Assembly (NCBI GenBank): GCA_043770095.1 | Contig: JAYVIR010000081.1 | Coordinates: 129,624-193,623 of the forward strand | Direction of reading: 5' to 3' | DNA from: JBGSUZ01 sp043770095 | GTDB lineage: Bacteria; Bacillota; Clostridia; Peptostreptococcales; Acidaminobacteraceae | Length of the DNA stretch: 64,000 bases | Shown here: positions 50,935-59,719 of the stretch, one piece after another | How positions within the stretch are numbered: position 1 is the stretch's first letter | Layout: every line of letters starts with the position of its first letter | Notes under the pieces: generated by a model | What the model was told of the DNA's origin: nothing | The model's database searches: none | Seen by the model: only the letters and a program-made list of their open reading frames with translations | Program-made: the position numbers and the translations under genes

Positions 50935-52398
50935 TTATAATCTATTTTCATCTATTTTACAGTTTTTCACTGTTAAAATTCTAATTTTGTCATTTCTGAC
51001 ACCTAAAATTTTATGACCCCATTTCAAATAACGCCCAATCATCTCAACGTGCTTTTCAGAAATTTTTTCTCCAGGACATAACATTGGAACGCCTGGCGGG
51101 TAGGGAATAATCCAATCGCCACTTACCGCACCGCAGGCAGAGGCTAGCGCTATCTCAGAAACTTGCCAATCTGAAATGTCACCAGGACTCACAATCAATT
51201 GGCTTGATAATTCTAAAAATCCGTCATAATAACCCATAAGCGTCAGAGAATTTTTGTCTTCAAGTCTATTTTCCTGGGAAATTTCTTCAAGTGCTTGCCT
51301 TAATCGATTAAAATCTTCCTTATTACTGCACATGCTTGCCATCAATAATACATGAGAACGTACGGCGTATTCAGATTGAATGCCTTTTTGGTAAAGCATT
51401 TTATCCAGTTCATAACCATCTAATCCTAGCAAATGACCACTTAAGCATAGTTTTGTCTCATCAAAATGCCAAATATTTGCCCGCTTTAAACTCGACTGAT
51501 CCCAAAATTCAAAACCTAAAACTCTACCGTCAATTTTGAGCTGACGGACTTCTTCAAGGCACTCTTCCATAGCTTCAGCCCCGACTTCAGAAGCAATATG
51601 AATGGCTTCGTCAATGGAACTGAGCATCACATAGGAAGGACTCGAAGACTGGAACACCGTCAAGTAATGGGCAATCTCATCTCTTTGCGCAAGGTCAGTC
51701 CCAATGTGCAAAATAGCCGTTTGCGTCATCGCAGGCATCGTCTTGTGAAGGCTTTGAACCACAACATCTGCGCCCACATCAAGTGCCGACGGCGGCAGTT
51801 TTTCGCTCAGCCAGAGGTGTGCCCCATGCGCTTCATCGACAAGAAGCTGAATCCCTTTCTCCGCTGTTACCAGCCTAATTTTTTCGATATTCACGCAGGC
51901 GCCGCTATAAGAAGGATAAGTGCACACCACTGCTTTAATATCCGCGTTTTCGGCCAAAGTGGTCTCTAAAGCCTCTTCGTCCATTCCAATCGCAATACCT
52001 GTCAACGCATCGACCTTCGGCATTAGATAAATGGGACAAAGTCCTCCCAAAGATACCGCATGGTGAATGGAGCGATGCGCGTCCCTCGAAATCACTATTT
52101 TTTCTCCGCGATTAACCGTGCCCATAATCATCGCCATAATCCCGCAAGAAGAGCCGTTGACTAAAAAGAAGCTTTCTTTAGAGCCGTATATCTTCTCCGC
52201 GCGTTGCTTTGCCTCTAACAAAATAGACTCCGGATCATGCAAGTTATCTGCGCCCGGTATCTCCGTAATATCAATATCCCAAAAACTTTTAAAATTGTCT
52301 CTTAATCCATTTTGCCCGTATTTATGACCAGGCATATGAAACGAAACCCTATCGTCTCTTCTCAGGGCTTCGAGTTCCTCTCGCAGGGTTTTCAACAC
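50935..52398 (-). CDS. Orn/Lys/Arg decarboxylase-family PLP enzyme
   Basis: A fold-type I decarboxylase of the YaaO/SpeA-like group, about 487 residues. Visible: HMPGHKYG near the N-terminus, FLVNGSSCGIMAM, DEAHGAHLW, and the PLP lysine in QSLHKTMPAMTQ. The C-terminal domain carries YPPGVPMLCPGE. Start set to GTG 52398, 7 nt after GGAG; the nominal GTG two codons earlier abuts the site. It overlaps the preceding small gene by 50 bp. Substrate (Arg, Lys or Orn) cannot be decided by eye. Confidence 0.9.
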   Translation of the reverse strand: MLKTLREELEALRRDDRVSFHMPGHKYGQNGLRDNFKSFWDIDITEIPGADNLHDPESILLEAKQRAEKIYGSKESFFLVNGSSCGIMAMIMGTVNRGEKIVISRDAHRSIHHAVSLGGLCPIYLMPKVDALTGIAIGMDEEALETTLAENADIKAVVCTYPSYSGACVNIEKIRLVTAEKGIQLLVDEAHGAHLWLSEKLPPSALDVGADVVVQSLHKTMPAMTQTAILHIGTDLAQRDEIAHYLTVFQSSSPSYVMLSSIDEAIHIASEVGAEAMEECLEEVRQLKIDGRVLGFEFWDQSSLKRANIWHFDETKLCLSGHLLGLDGYELDKMLYQKGIQSEYAVRSHVLLMASMCSNKEDFNRLRQALEEISQENRLEDKNSLTLMGYYDGFLELSSQLIVSPGDISDWQVSEIALASACGAVSGDWIIPYPPGVPMLCPGEKISEKHVEMIGRYLKWGHKILGVRNDKIRILTVKNCKIDENRL

Positions 52399-52585
52399 GT
52401 CCACGCTCCTTTGGAATTTGACGTGCTTTCTTTCTCTTTTTTACCATTCTTAGCCTTGGTTTCATTTTCTTTTGGCGCCTGTTCTGAAAAGTGGCATCTT
52501 TATTAAGGTCTATAAAATAGCCGATAAAAACGCCAAATGCCAATAATCCCACAACGGTCAAAATTGCTATTTGAAAATATGCCAT
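52349..52585 (-). CDS. Small single-pass membrane protein with basic tail
   Basis: A 78-residue protein: one membrane helix (about 5-26) and a strongly basic cytoplasmic tail rich in Lys, Arg and Pro. Start ATG after GAGGTG. It overlaps the start of the decarboxylase gene by 50 bp in another frame, suggesting coupling. No known family. Confidence 0.55.
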   Translation of the reverse strand: MAYFQIAILTVVGLLAFGVFIGYFIDLNKDATFQNRRQKKMKPRLRMVKKRKKARQIPKERGRVENPARGTRSPEKRR

Positions 52586-52632
52586 CCCGCACCTCTATTA
52601 TTAATCATTTTTCCATTAAATTGATTATGTTA

Positions 52633-52686
52633 TTAAGCAAAACAACTTGATTGCTTAACCACATAAGGCGATTTTATTGCTATAAT
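52633..52686 (+). promoter_or_regulatory. Dyad and -10 upstream of the aminotransferase gene
   Basis: Perfect arms TTAAGCAA (52633-52640) and TTGCTTAA (52651-52658), 10 bp apart, precede a TATAAT at 52681-52686. No good -35 is seen at 17 bp, so an activator or repressor may bind the dyad. Confidence 0.45.
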
Positions 52687-52718
52687 AATTCTAACACAGA
52701 AATCTTAGGAGGACCCAT

Positions 52719-53900
52719 ATGCTTTCAAAAAAATTAGCATTTGTTACACCATCAGTTACCATCGGCATCAGTACCAAGGTAAATGAACTTAAAAAACAAG
52801 GTTTCCAGATCGTCAATCTGAGCATCGGCGAACCTGACTTCTTTACGCCTGAAAAAGCTAAGGAAGCTGGCATTCAAGCCATTCACGATAATAAGACAAA
52901 ATACGATGCCGCTGCAGGCGTCAAAGAACTCAGAGATGCCATTGCCATCAAACTTAAAGAAGAAAACGGCGTTTCTTATACCGCAGACGAAATTGTGGTG
53001 TCAAGCGGAGCGAAACACTGTATCACCAATGCCCTCATTGCCCTTTTAGACGATGGCGACGAAGTCCTCATTCCAAAACCGTACTGGGTGAGCTACCCTG
53101 AGATGGTTAAATTGACTGGCGGCGTTCCTGTCTTTGTTGAAACACAAAAATCCAATGACTTCAAAGCGACCATAGAAGATCTTGAAAAAGTGATTACAGA
53201 TAAGACTAAAATTATTTTCATCACAAACCCTTCAAATCCTTCTGGTGCCGTTTATACAAAGGCCGAACTTGAGCCAATCGTGAATTACCTCACTGAAAAA
53301 GGCATTTACATCATCGCAGACGAAATCTACGAAAAAATTTGTTATAACAATGCCTTCGTTTCGATTGCTTCATTGTCTGAGAAGGCAAAAGAGATGACCA
53401 TTACCATCAACGGCCTTGCCAAATCGGCCTCTATGACTGGTTGGAGAATTGGCTACACGGCTTCAAACCTTACTCTCGCTAAAGCAATGGGAACCATTCA
53501 AGGTCACTTGGTATCACACCCGGCAACCATCTCTCAATATGCTGCCATTGCAGCCATTCAAAGCTGTCAAGAAGACATGAAAATCATGCTTGAAGCTTAC
53601 CGTGCTAGAAAAGATCGTGCCATTGAACTCTTCAAAGACATCAAAGGCGTAGACTTGGTAAGACCTGACGGCGCTTTCTACCTCTTCGTTGACATGAGCA
53701 TTCTAAAAAATAAAATTGAGTGGACGGATAGCTTCTCTGTCAAACTTTGCGATATTCTATTAGACGAATACAAACTCGCCATTGTTCCAGGTGCTGCTTT
53801 TGGCCTTGACGATTACGTGAGACTTTCTATCGCCGCCGATCTTAAAGACATTGAATATGGCATCAACAGCATCAAGCAATTGGTTGAGAAACACCAATAA
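52719..53900 (+). CDS. Class I/II PLP aminotransferase (aspartate aminotransferase-like)
   Basis: A 393-residue PLP aminotransferase of the Asp-type 1-alpha/beta group. Visible: NLSIGEPDFFTPEKAKEAG, KYDAAAGVKELRDAI, ITNPSNPSGAVYT, ADEIYEKI, the Schiff-base Lys in NGLAKSASMTGWRIGY, and RLSIAA near the end with the substrate Arg. Start ATG after AGGAGG. Monocistronic, with a strong terminator. Exact substrate not assigned. Confidence 0.92.
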   Translation: MLSKKLAFVTPSVTIGISTKVNELKKQGFQIVNLSIGEPDFFTPEKAKEAGIQAIHDNKTKYDAAAGVKELRDAIAIKLKEENGVSYTADEIVVSSGAKHCITNALIALLDDGDEVLIPKPYWVSYPEMVKLTGGVPVFVETQKSNDFKATIEDLEKVITDKTKIIFITNPSNPSGAVYTKAELEPIVNYLTEKGIYIIADEIYEKICYNNAFVSIASLSEKAKEMTITINGLAKSASMTGWRIGYTASNLTLAKAMGTIQGHLVSHPATISQYAAIAAIQSCQEDMKIMLEAYRARKDRAIELFKDIKGVDLVRPDGAFYLFVDMSILKNKIEWTDSFSVKLCDILLDEYKLAIVPGAAFGLDDYVRLSIAADLKDIEYGINSIKQLVEKHQ

Positions 53901-53937
53901 CATCATTTGAAGAACACAACTATCTTAAGCAAATAGA

Positions 53938-53986
53938 AAAGGTGCCTCTAAAGCAGATTTAATCTGATTAGAGGCACCTTTTTTCA
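53938..53986. terminator. Bidirectional intrinsic terminator
   Basis: Stem AAAGGTGCCTCTAA/TTAGAGGCACCTTT with an internal partial pairing of AGCAGAT/ATCTGAT. Between the aminotransferase and the convergent uracil permease gene. Confidence 0.9.
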
Positions 53987-54010
53987 AACTATATGATAGC
54001 ACCATAATAA

Positions 54011-55282
54011 TTACTTTTCGTTTAACAATCCAAACTTATCAAGCGTAGCAAGCATCAAGCTGAGCAAAATGCCGATTATCGTTGCAAGTCCCATTCCCGA
54101 TAAAGAAACCGCAGAACCCAATTGTATATGAGCGCCGCTAAGGCCAACGATAAGTACAGTTGCAGTCAAAACTAAATTCTTCGGTTTGCTGTAATCCACC
54201 TTTGACTCGACAAGCATTCTGATACCAGATGCTGCAATAACACCAAAGAGAAGGAGTGATATGCCGCCCATAACCGGACTTGGAATGGTTGTAATCGCCG
54301 CAGAAACCTTACCAAGAAAAGCAAGACCAATGGAAAGTACGGCCGCGCCGCCGATTACCCAAACGCTGTAAACTTTTGTGATTGCCATAACGCCAATATT
54401 CTCACCATACGTTGTCGTTGGTACAGAGCCGAAAAGACCTGAAAGTGTTGTCGATATGCCATCGCCCATCAATGAACGGTGTAATCCAGGATCTTTTGTT
54501 AAATCTCTGCCCACTATATTGCTCGTCACCACTAAGTGACCAATATGTTCTGCAATGACCACTAACGCTGCTGGAATAATGGTTAAAATCGCCATAAAGT
54601 TGAATTTAGGGGTATAGATTGTCGGCATTGCAAACCATGGTGCTGCCGAAATCACATCAAAACTCACCAAGCCTGTAAAGAATGCAAGTACATAGCCAAA
54701 GAGGACGCCAATCAAGATTGGAATGACTGATAAGAAACCTCTGAATACAACCGTACCCAAAATGACAACGAGCAATGTGCTCACTGAAACCAATAATACT
54801 TTAGGATCCATATACAATTGAGGATTATTCGTATCAAGTACCAAACCTGCCATTTTAGCAGCGACTGGTGCTAATTCCAGACCAATAATGGTGACAATCG
54901 CACCCATGACTGCTGGCGGGAAGACCACATCAATCCATTTGATGCCAGCGTACTTAATAATCAACGCCACTGCTATAAAAATTAAACCCGAAACGACAAA
55001 CCCACCGAGTGCGGTCTGATAATCATACTGTGCCAAAACGGCAAATACGGGTGATAAGAACGCAAAGCTTGAACCAAGAAATGCTGGGATTTTTTGTTTT
55101 GTAATGACAATATAAATGAGCGTCCCGATTCCGTTAAGTAACAAAACCGTTGCTGGATCAATCTTAAATAGAATTGGAACGAGAACTGAAGCGCCAAACA
55201 TGGCAAAAAGGTGTTGCAAACTCAAAGGCAATGTTTCTAAAAATGGTAATCTTTCTTCCACTTGTATCACGCGTTTACTCAT
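54011..55282 (-). CDS. NCS2-family uracil permease
   Basis: A 423-residue multi-pass nucleobase/proton symporter of the UraA/PyrP branch. About 14 membrane segments. Family marks: LPFLETLPLSLQHLFAMFGASVLVP at the N-terminus, GLELAPVAAKMAGL, and the substrate segment VPTTTYGENIGVMAITKVYS with its Glu. Start ATG after GGGGGA. A PyrR-like hairpin lies in the leader, which supports uracil rather than xanthine as substrate. Confidence 0.9.
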   Translation of the reverse strand: MSKRVIQVEERLPFLETLPLSLQHLFAMFGASVLVPILFKIDPATVLLLNGIGTLIYIVITKQKIPAFLGSSFAFLSPVFAVLAQYDYQTALGGFVVSGLIFIAVALIIKYAGIKWIDVVFPPAVMGAIVTIIGLELAPVAAKMAGLVLDTNNPQLYMDPKVLLVSVSTLLVVILGTVVFRGFLSVIPILIGVLFGYVLAFFTGLVSFDVISAAPWFAMPTIYTPKFNFMAILTIIPAALVVIAEHIGHLVVTSNIVGRDLTKDPGLHRSLMGDGISTTLSGLFGSVPTTTYGENIGVMAITKVYSVWVIGGAAVLSIGLAFLGKVSAAITTIPSPVMGGISLLLFGVIAASGIRMLVESKVDYSKPKNLVLTATVLIVGLSGAHIQLGSAVSLSGMGLATIIGILLSLMLATLDKFGLLNEK

Positions 55283-55290
55283 AATTTAAT

Positions 55291-55316
55291 TCCCCCACTT
55301 ATTGTCTCTCTGGACA
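55291..55316 (-). promoter_or_regulatory. PyrR-binding-type hairpin next to the ribosome binding site of the uracil permease
   Basis: On the minus strand TGTC-CAGAGA-GACA (55316-55303) forms a 4-bp stem with a CNGNGA hexaloop, the loop recognised by PyrR. It ends 6 nt before the GGGGGA ribosome binding site (55296-55291) of the uracil permease. The position suggests translational rather than attenuation control. Confidence 0.5.
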
Positions 55317-55400
55317 TATTTAAAGTTCAATCACTTTTACACTAAAAACTAGATTATCAGAAAAATGAACACGTGTCTAGTCCTTTATTAACCAACCCGT

Positions 55401-55432
55401 AAAAAAACAGGCGCAAATGATTTGCACCTGTC
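55401..55432 (-). terminator. Intrinsic terminator of serS
   Basis: Minus-strand stem ACAGGTGCAAAT/ATTTGCGCCTGT followed by seven T, 12 bp after the serS stop. Confidence 0.9.
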
Positions 55433-55442
55433 ATAAAACAAT

Positions 55443-56717
55443 TTACTTAATCACTTCTACGCCGCCCATATAGCCTTGAATCGCTTTAGGAATAAGCACA
55501 GAGCCATCCGCCTGCTGATAGTTCTCCAAAATAGCTGCAAATGTTCTTCCAACTGCAAGCCCTGAGCCATTCAACGTATGGATAAAATTAACCTTACCGG
55601 TTTCTTGGTCTCTATAGCGAATATTGGCACGTCTCGCTTGGAAATCTTCGAAATTTGAACAAGAAGAAATTTCAACATAACGGTTGTAACTTGGCATCCA
55701 AACTTCAATATCGTATGTCTTTGCAGAAGAGAATCCAAGATCGCCAGTACAGAGTTGAACCACGCGATAAGGCAGTTCCAAACGCTTAAGCACTTCTTCC
55801 GCCGCAAGTAACAAACTTTCCAATTCGCTATAAGAATTTTCTGGTTTAACGAATTTTACGAGTTCCACTTTGTTGAACTGATGCTGACGAATCAAGCCTC
55901 TTGTGTCTCTGCCCGCAGAACCCGCTTCTTTTCTAAAGCAAGGCGTGAACGCCGTGTGATAAATCGGAAGCATCGCTTCATCTAAAATTTCGTCCATGTA
56001 AAGATTCGTTACCGGCACTTCAGCAGTCGGAATTAAGAAGAAGTCTTTTGCAGGAATATTAAACATATCCTCTTCAAACTTAGGAAGTTGACCGGTTCCC
56101 GTCATCGCCGCACGGTTCACCATATAAGGCGGCAAAATTTCAATATAATTGTGTTCGCCAGTATGAAGGTCCAACATGAAATTGTATAAAGATCTTTCTA
56201 GTCTTGCCCCAAAACCTTTATAAACCGTAAATCTAGCGCCCGCAATCTTGCTCGCTCTTTCAAAATCTAAAATATTCAAATCTGATCCCAGATCCCAGTG
56301 TGCTTTAATTTCAAAATCAAACGTTTTCGGAACGCCCCATTTTCTGATCTCTCGATTGTCTTCATCTGTGTTTCCAATAGGTGTTTCTGGGTTTGGCGTA
56401 TTGGGAATTCCCAACAAACTCTCTTGCATCTCTACTTCAATTTCGCTCACTTGGAGGTCCAAAACTTTTATTTCTTCTGAGAGTTGCTTCATTTCATTCA
56501 TGAGCTCAGTCGTGTCTTCCCCTTTTTTCTTCAGTTCAGGAATTTGCTTAGACGCAACTTTCTGCTCATTTTTCATTTTTTCAACTCTGGCTAAAAGATC
56601 TCTGCGGTTCGTGTCCAGTTCTGCCACTCTTGCAAGTCCGTAATCGCCCTTTGCGCGCATTTCTAAAAGTGTCTTTACCTCGTCATAATTTTCTCTAATT
56701 CTACGAATATCTAACAT
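55443..56717 (-). CDS. serS: Seryl-tRNA synthetase
   Basis: A 424-residue class II synthetase. The N-terminal long coiled-coil arm (about 1-105) grips tRNA-Ser; the catalytic core has TGTGQLPKF, GLIRQHQFNKVELVKF (motif 2 region) and LNGSGLAVGRTFAAILE (motif 3). Start ATG 56717 after AGGAGG. Controlled by a T-box leader with a UCC specifier. Confidence 0.97.
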   Translation of the reverse strand: MLDIRRIRENYDEVKTLLEMRAKGDYGLARVAELDTNRRDLLARVEKMKNEQKVASKQIPELKKKGEDTTELMNEMKQLSEEIKVLDLQVSEIEVEMQESLLGIPNTPNPETPIGNTDEDNREIRKWGVPKTFDFEIKAHWDLGSDLNILDFERASKIAGARFTVYKGFGARLERSLYNFMLDLHTGEHNYIEILPPYMVNRAAMTGTGQLPKFEEDMFNIPAKDFFLIPTAEVPVTNLYMDEILDEAMLPIYHTAFTPCFRKEAGSAGRDTRGLIRQHQFNKVELVKFVKPENSYSELESLLLAAEEVLKRLELPYRVVQLCTGDLGFSSAKTYDIEVWMPSYNRYVEISSCSNFEDFQARRANIRYRDQETGKVNFIHTLNGSGLAVGRTFAAILENYQQADGSVLIPKAIQGYMGGVEVIK

Positions 56718-56749
56718 CTTTTTACCTCCTTTTTTCCATTTTGGACAAC

Positions 56750-56995
56750 AAAAAAAGCCCCATCGTCACCTTGGTCAAGGGACGAGAAGCCTAAATTTCC
56801 CGCGTTGCCACCCTAATTGGCGCCATAAAACGCCCATCTTGGTAGTGTGTTAACGGACACTAACCGTTTGACATTACTCAAAAGCTCCTGAGCGGATTCC
56901 AAAGCACTCTAGATCGACTTTCACCAATTCGCCGACTCTCTACACCATCGTTCTTTGTACTATTCTCATTCAACACTTTTTATAGATTTCCAACA
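56750..56995 (-). promoter_or_regulatory. T-box riboswitch, serine specifier
   Basis: Minus-strand leader of serS. T-box sequence AGGGTGGCAACGCGGG at 56799-56814, terminator helix and T-run at 56750-56792, and stem I with GAGAGTCGGCGAATTGGTGAAAG-like elements. Specifier UCC at 56896-56894 in GGAATCCG, a serine codon. Confidence 0.92.
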
Positions 56996-57028
56996 TCTTA
57001 GCACATATCTCGGTAGACTTCAATAGCC

Positions 57029-57274
57029 TTATACCCTATTTTTAAGGTAATTAAAGACCAATCGATCCACTTCTTCAATTTCTTTTTTGAGCTGCTTTGG
57101 TTTGATGTTGAGTATTTTGATCATTTCTTTAAAAGTAACCGAGCCTTTTCCATCGAGTCCATAGCGAAGACGAATCATCTTTTGCTTGTCCTCAGAGAGT
57201 TTAAGCGCTTCTACCATTTGCCCCATCACCATTTGGAGTTGATCGCTTGAAGGTTGCATCATCGTGTTAATCAC
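57029..57274 (-). CDS. Small sigma-70 region 4-like HTH protein
   Basis: An 81-residue protein. Residues about 20-75 (LKLSEDKQKMIRLRYGLDGKGSVTFKEMIKILNIKPKQLKKEIEEVDRLVFNYL) resemble sigma region 4 HTH. It lacks region 2, so it would not be a full sigma factor. The GTG at 57274 overlaps the stop of the upstream 42-residue ORF as GTGA, indicating coupling. Role unknown. Confidence 0.6.
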   Translation of the reverse strand: MINTMMQPSSDQLQMVMGQMVEALKLSEDKQKMIRLRYGLDGKGSVTFKEMIKILNIKPKQLKKEIEEVDRLVFNYLKNRV

Positions 57275-57399
57275 TTCTTTCTATAGCGTTTTCCTGTGGT
57301 CTTTGAAATATGGCCACTCATCAAATAGCTTGTAAGATTCAAATCTTCTTGTGATTTAGAAGCGAAGAGCTTTCTAAATAAATTCTTTAAAAACTTCAT
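57271..57399 (-). CDS. Small ORF coupled to the sigma-like gene
   Basis: A 42-residue basic ORF starting at ATG 57399 behind AAGGTGTGG and ending in TGA that overlaps the next gene's GTG. Sequence begins MKFLKNLFRKLF, an amphipathic basic helix, and ends GKRYRKK. A possible small membrane-associated or nucleic-acid-binding peptide; no family recognised. Expression not shown. Confidence 0.4.
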   Translation of the reverse strand: MKFLKNLFRKLFASKSQEDLNLTSYLMSGHISKTTGKRYRKK

Positions 57400-57503
57400 C
57401 AATTTCCACACCTTAATTATTATTTATTCATTTTATATTTTATGATAAGCGCTGAGGAAGTTCAAGACTTGTATTTCTAAAATTTGTATGGACGTAATTA
57501 TAT

Positions 57504-58286
57504 TTATAAAAACTTATATAAATTCAAAAGCCGTTGAGATTGAAGCACCAAATCCATCCCACCAGAATTAATAATTTCAATGGTCGATTCATGCCGCGTC
57601 GTCTCGTGATCGTTTCTCTCTTCTAACACCTGAAGCAGGTGCTTTACCGTTCCTAAATTGCCATCAAAAATTTCGACGCCTTCTCCCATCACATTCTTAA
57701 CCATTTCTCTTAAGAAAACAAAATGGGTGCAGCCTAATACAACGGCCTTCACATCCGAATAATCGACCTCATTTAAGCACGCTCTAATCGCTAGTTCCGC
57801 TTCTTCGCCCTCAGTAATGCCACTCTCCACCAACTTCACCAAACTTGGACAAGCCAGCTGCAACACCTTTCTTTCAACTGCCACTTGATCGCAGAGCGTT
57901 AAAAATTTTTCTTCCTTCAACGTCATTTCAGTCGCCATCACAAGAACCGCACCAACGCTCATCGTTTCAACCGCCGGTTTTAGGGCTGGTTCTATCCCGA
58001 TGACAGGAATCTGTGGGTACTTATCCCTCAAATAACCCGCTGCCGCAGAAGTTGCCGTGTTGCAAGCAATCACAATCGCTTTAACATCTCGGGCAATAAA
58101 ATGCTCGCAAATAGCCTCTGAAAGCTTAATCACTTCGTCCTTAGTCTTAGTCCCATAAGGGGCATTGGCTGAATCACCATAATAGATAAAATTTTCAGTT
58201 GGCAACCAGCGAATTGCTTCTCCAAGAACAGATATGCCACCCATACCTGAATCAAAAATACCTATTGGTCTACTTTTATCCACCAT
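57504..58286 (-). CDS. murI: Glutamate racemase
   Basis: A 260-residue cofactor-independent racemase that makes D-Glu for peptidoglycan. The paired catalytic cysteines lie in IACNTATSAAAG and VLGCTHFVFL; N-terminal GIFDSGMGGISVL and YYGDSANAPYG bind substrate. Start set to ATG 58286, 8 nt after AAGGAAGG. Stands alone. Confidence 0.95.
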   Translation of the reverse strand: MVDKSRPIGIFDSGMGGISVLGEAIRWLPTENFIYYGDSANAPYGTKTKDEVIKLSEAICEHFIARDVKAIVIACNTATSAAAGYLRDKYPQIPVIGIEPALKPAVETMSVGAVLVMATEMTLKEEKFLTLCDQVAVERKVLQLACPSLVKLVESGITEGEEAELAIRACLNEVDYSDVKAVVLGCTHFVFLREMVKNVMGEGVEIFDGNLGTVKHLLQVLEERNDHETTRHESTIEIINSGGMDLVLQSQRLLNLYKFL

Positions 58287-58523
58287 TTTATCCACCTTCC
58301 TTGCCCCTATATTATATTACATTCTGATTCTCATTGAAATAGTCCATTTTATCAACATATCAACAGTTGACTTGTGTATAAAGTAAGCAATTGATATTAT
58401 CCAGTATATCCTTTATAATTATTCCTTGAGAGTAACCGCTTTAGCAACTTATTCAAGGCTAAAGACTACTCTTCATAACCGCCTACAGCTTTTAATATTT
58501 TTTATGTAATGGAGTGATACTAT

Positions 58524-58706
58524 ATGACCGCAAATGCCCGAATCAACTGTCGTACCTGCACCTACTTCTACATTACTTGGGACGCCGCAAGACCTAACGG
58601 CTGCAAGTTTCATGGCTTTAAATCTAGAGAGATGCCCGATCTCATCGTCTATAAAAGTTCTGGCATCCTTTGTCAGGCCTATACCGCAAAAAACAGCCCC
58701 AAATAA
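58524..58706 (+). CDS. Small conserved Cys-rich protein (putative zinc-binding)
   Basis: A 60-residue protein with CRTCTYFYITWDAARPNGCKFHGFKS and SSGILCQAY: four cysteines in a CxxC...C...C pattern that suggests a metal site. Similar short proteins are widespread in anaerobes and are sometimes mislabelled as uracil-DNA glycosylase. Start ATG after GGAG. Followed by a terminator that overlaps its 3' end. Confidence 0.8.
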   Translation: MTANARINCRTCTYFYITWDAARPNGCKFHGFKSREMPDLIVYKSSGILCQAYTAKNSPK

Positions 58707-58722
58707 TGGCGGCTGTTTTTTT
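58691..58722 (+). terminator. Intrinsic terminator
   Basis: Stem AACAGCC/GGCTGTT followed by a T-run; it overlaps the last codons of the Cys-rich small protein gene. Confidence 0.8.
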
Positions 58723-58771
58723 ATACACAGGCATAGATTTTATTTCACAGAATTCATTCAAAACTTAACAC

Positions 58772-58816
58772 TTATCCACAAAATGTGTGGATAGATTGTG
58801 GGTAACGTGTGGAAAT
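58772..58816. other. DnaA-box cluster downstream of nadC
   Basis: TTATCCACA (58772-58780), then on the opposite strand CTATCCACA (58786-58794), TTACCCACA (58797-58805) and a weaker ATTTCCACA (58808-58816). Four boxes in 45 bp, one a perfect consensus match, placed between convergent genes where promoter function is unlikely. Confidence 0.65.
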
Positions 58817-59653
58817 CTAATAAAACTTCATACTAATGTCATGTGATCGGTAAGAATGTGTCAATTCTCCAGAAGAAATGACCATCACGCCAGTCTCGGC
58901 AACTTTACGCACCGTTTCAAGCGTAATGCCACCTGACGCCTCCGAAATTGCCTTTTTATCAATGCGTCTTACCGCTTCTGCCATCATCTCTAAAGACATA
59001 TTATCAAGCATAATAATGTCTGCACCCGATGCCAAAGCTTCATCTAACTGATCAAAATTAGACACTTCCACTTCAATTTTCATCGTATGCCCAATTTTAG
59101 ACCGTATTTTAGAAACCGCCAGCGCAATGCCGCCAGATGCCTGAATGTGATTGTCCTTAATCATGACGCCCTCAGAGAGGTTGTATCGATGGTTTCTGCA
59201 TCCACCCACCTGAACGGCATATTTCTCAATGACGCGAAGCCCAGGCGATGTTTTTCGAGTGTCCACAATCATCGTTCCAAGATCAGACACCTGATCATGA
59301 TAAGCCTTGGACAAAGTTGCAACGCCAGACATCCGCTGCATTAAATTCAACGTCAAGCGCTCACCCATCAGCAAACTCTGCGTTGGGCCTTCAATTTCTG
59401 CGAAGATCGTCCCATTCTCTAAAGAATCACCGTCTTTGTGATAGAGGACAACAGAAAAATCACCAGGGCAAAGTTTGTTAAACACCCTCTCGATAATGCC
59501 TACGCCGCAAAGTACGCCATCCTCTTTAAAAAGGAACTTTGCCTTAGACCGCGCCTTTTCATCGATTAAATGCGCTGTAGTAACATCTATATAATGAATA
59601 TCTTCTTTCAGACCACGCTCTATAATCTCATCTAGCATCATGCCAGTATACAT
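58817..59653 (-). CDS. nadC: Nicotinate-nucleotide pyrophosphorylase (carboxylating)
   Basis: A 278-residue quinolinate phosphoribosyltransferase, third step of de novo NAD synthesis. Visible: ERLTLNLMQRMSGVAT, DTRKTSPGLRVIEKYAVQVGGCRNHRYNLSEGVMIKDNH, IEVEVSNFDQLDEAL, and SEASGGITLETV. Start ATG after AGGAGGGG. Last gene of nadA-nadB-nadC. Confidence 0.97.
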   Translation of the reverse strand: MYTGMMLDEIIERGLKEDIHYIDVTTAHLIDEKARSKAKFLFKEDGVLCGVGIIERVFNKLCPGDFSVVLYHKDGDSLENGTIFAEIEGPTQSLLMGERLTLNLMQRMSGVATLSKAYHDQVSDLGTMIVDTRKTSPGLRVIEKYAVQVGGCRNHRYNLSEGVMIKDNHIQASGGIALAVSKIRSKIGHTMKIEVEVSNFDQLDEALASGADIIMLDNMSLEMMAEAVRRIDKKAISEASGGITLETVRKVAETGVMVISSGELTHSYRSHDISMKFY

Positions 59654-59719
59654 ATAGCCCCTCCTGTCATACGTTTAATCTATTGCGATACTTTTTGATT
59701 TGCTTATTATCCATTGAAA

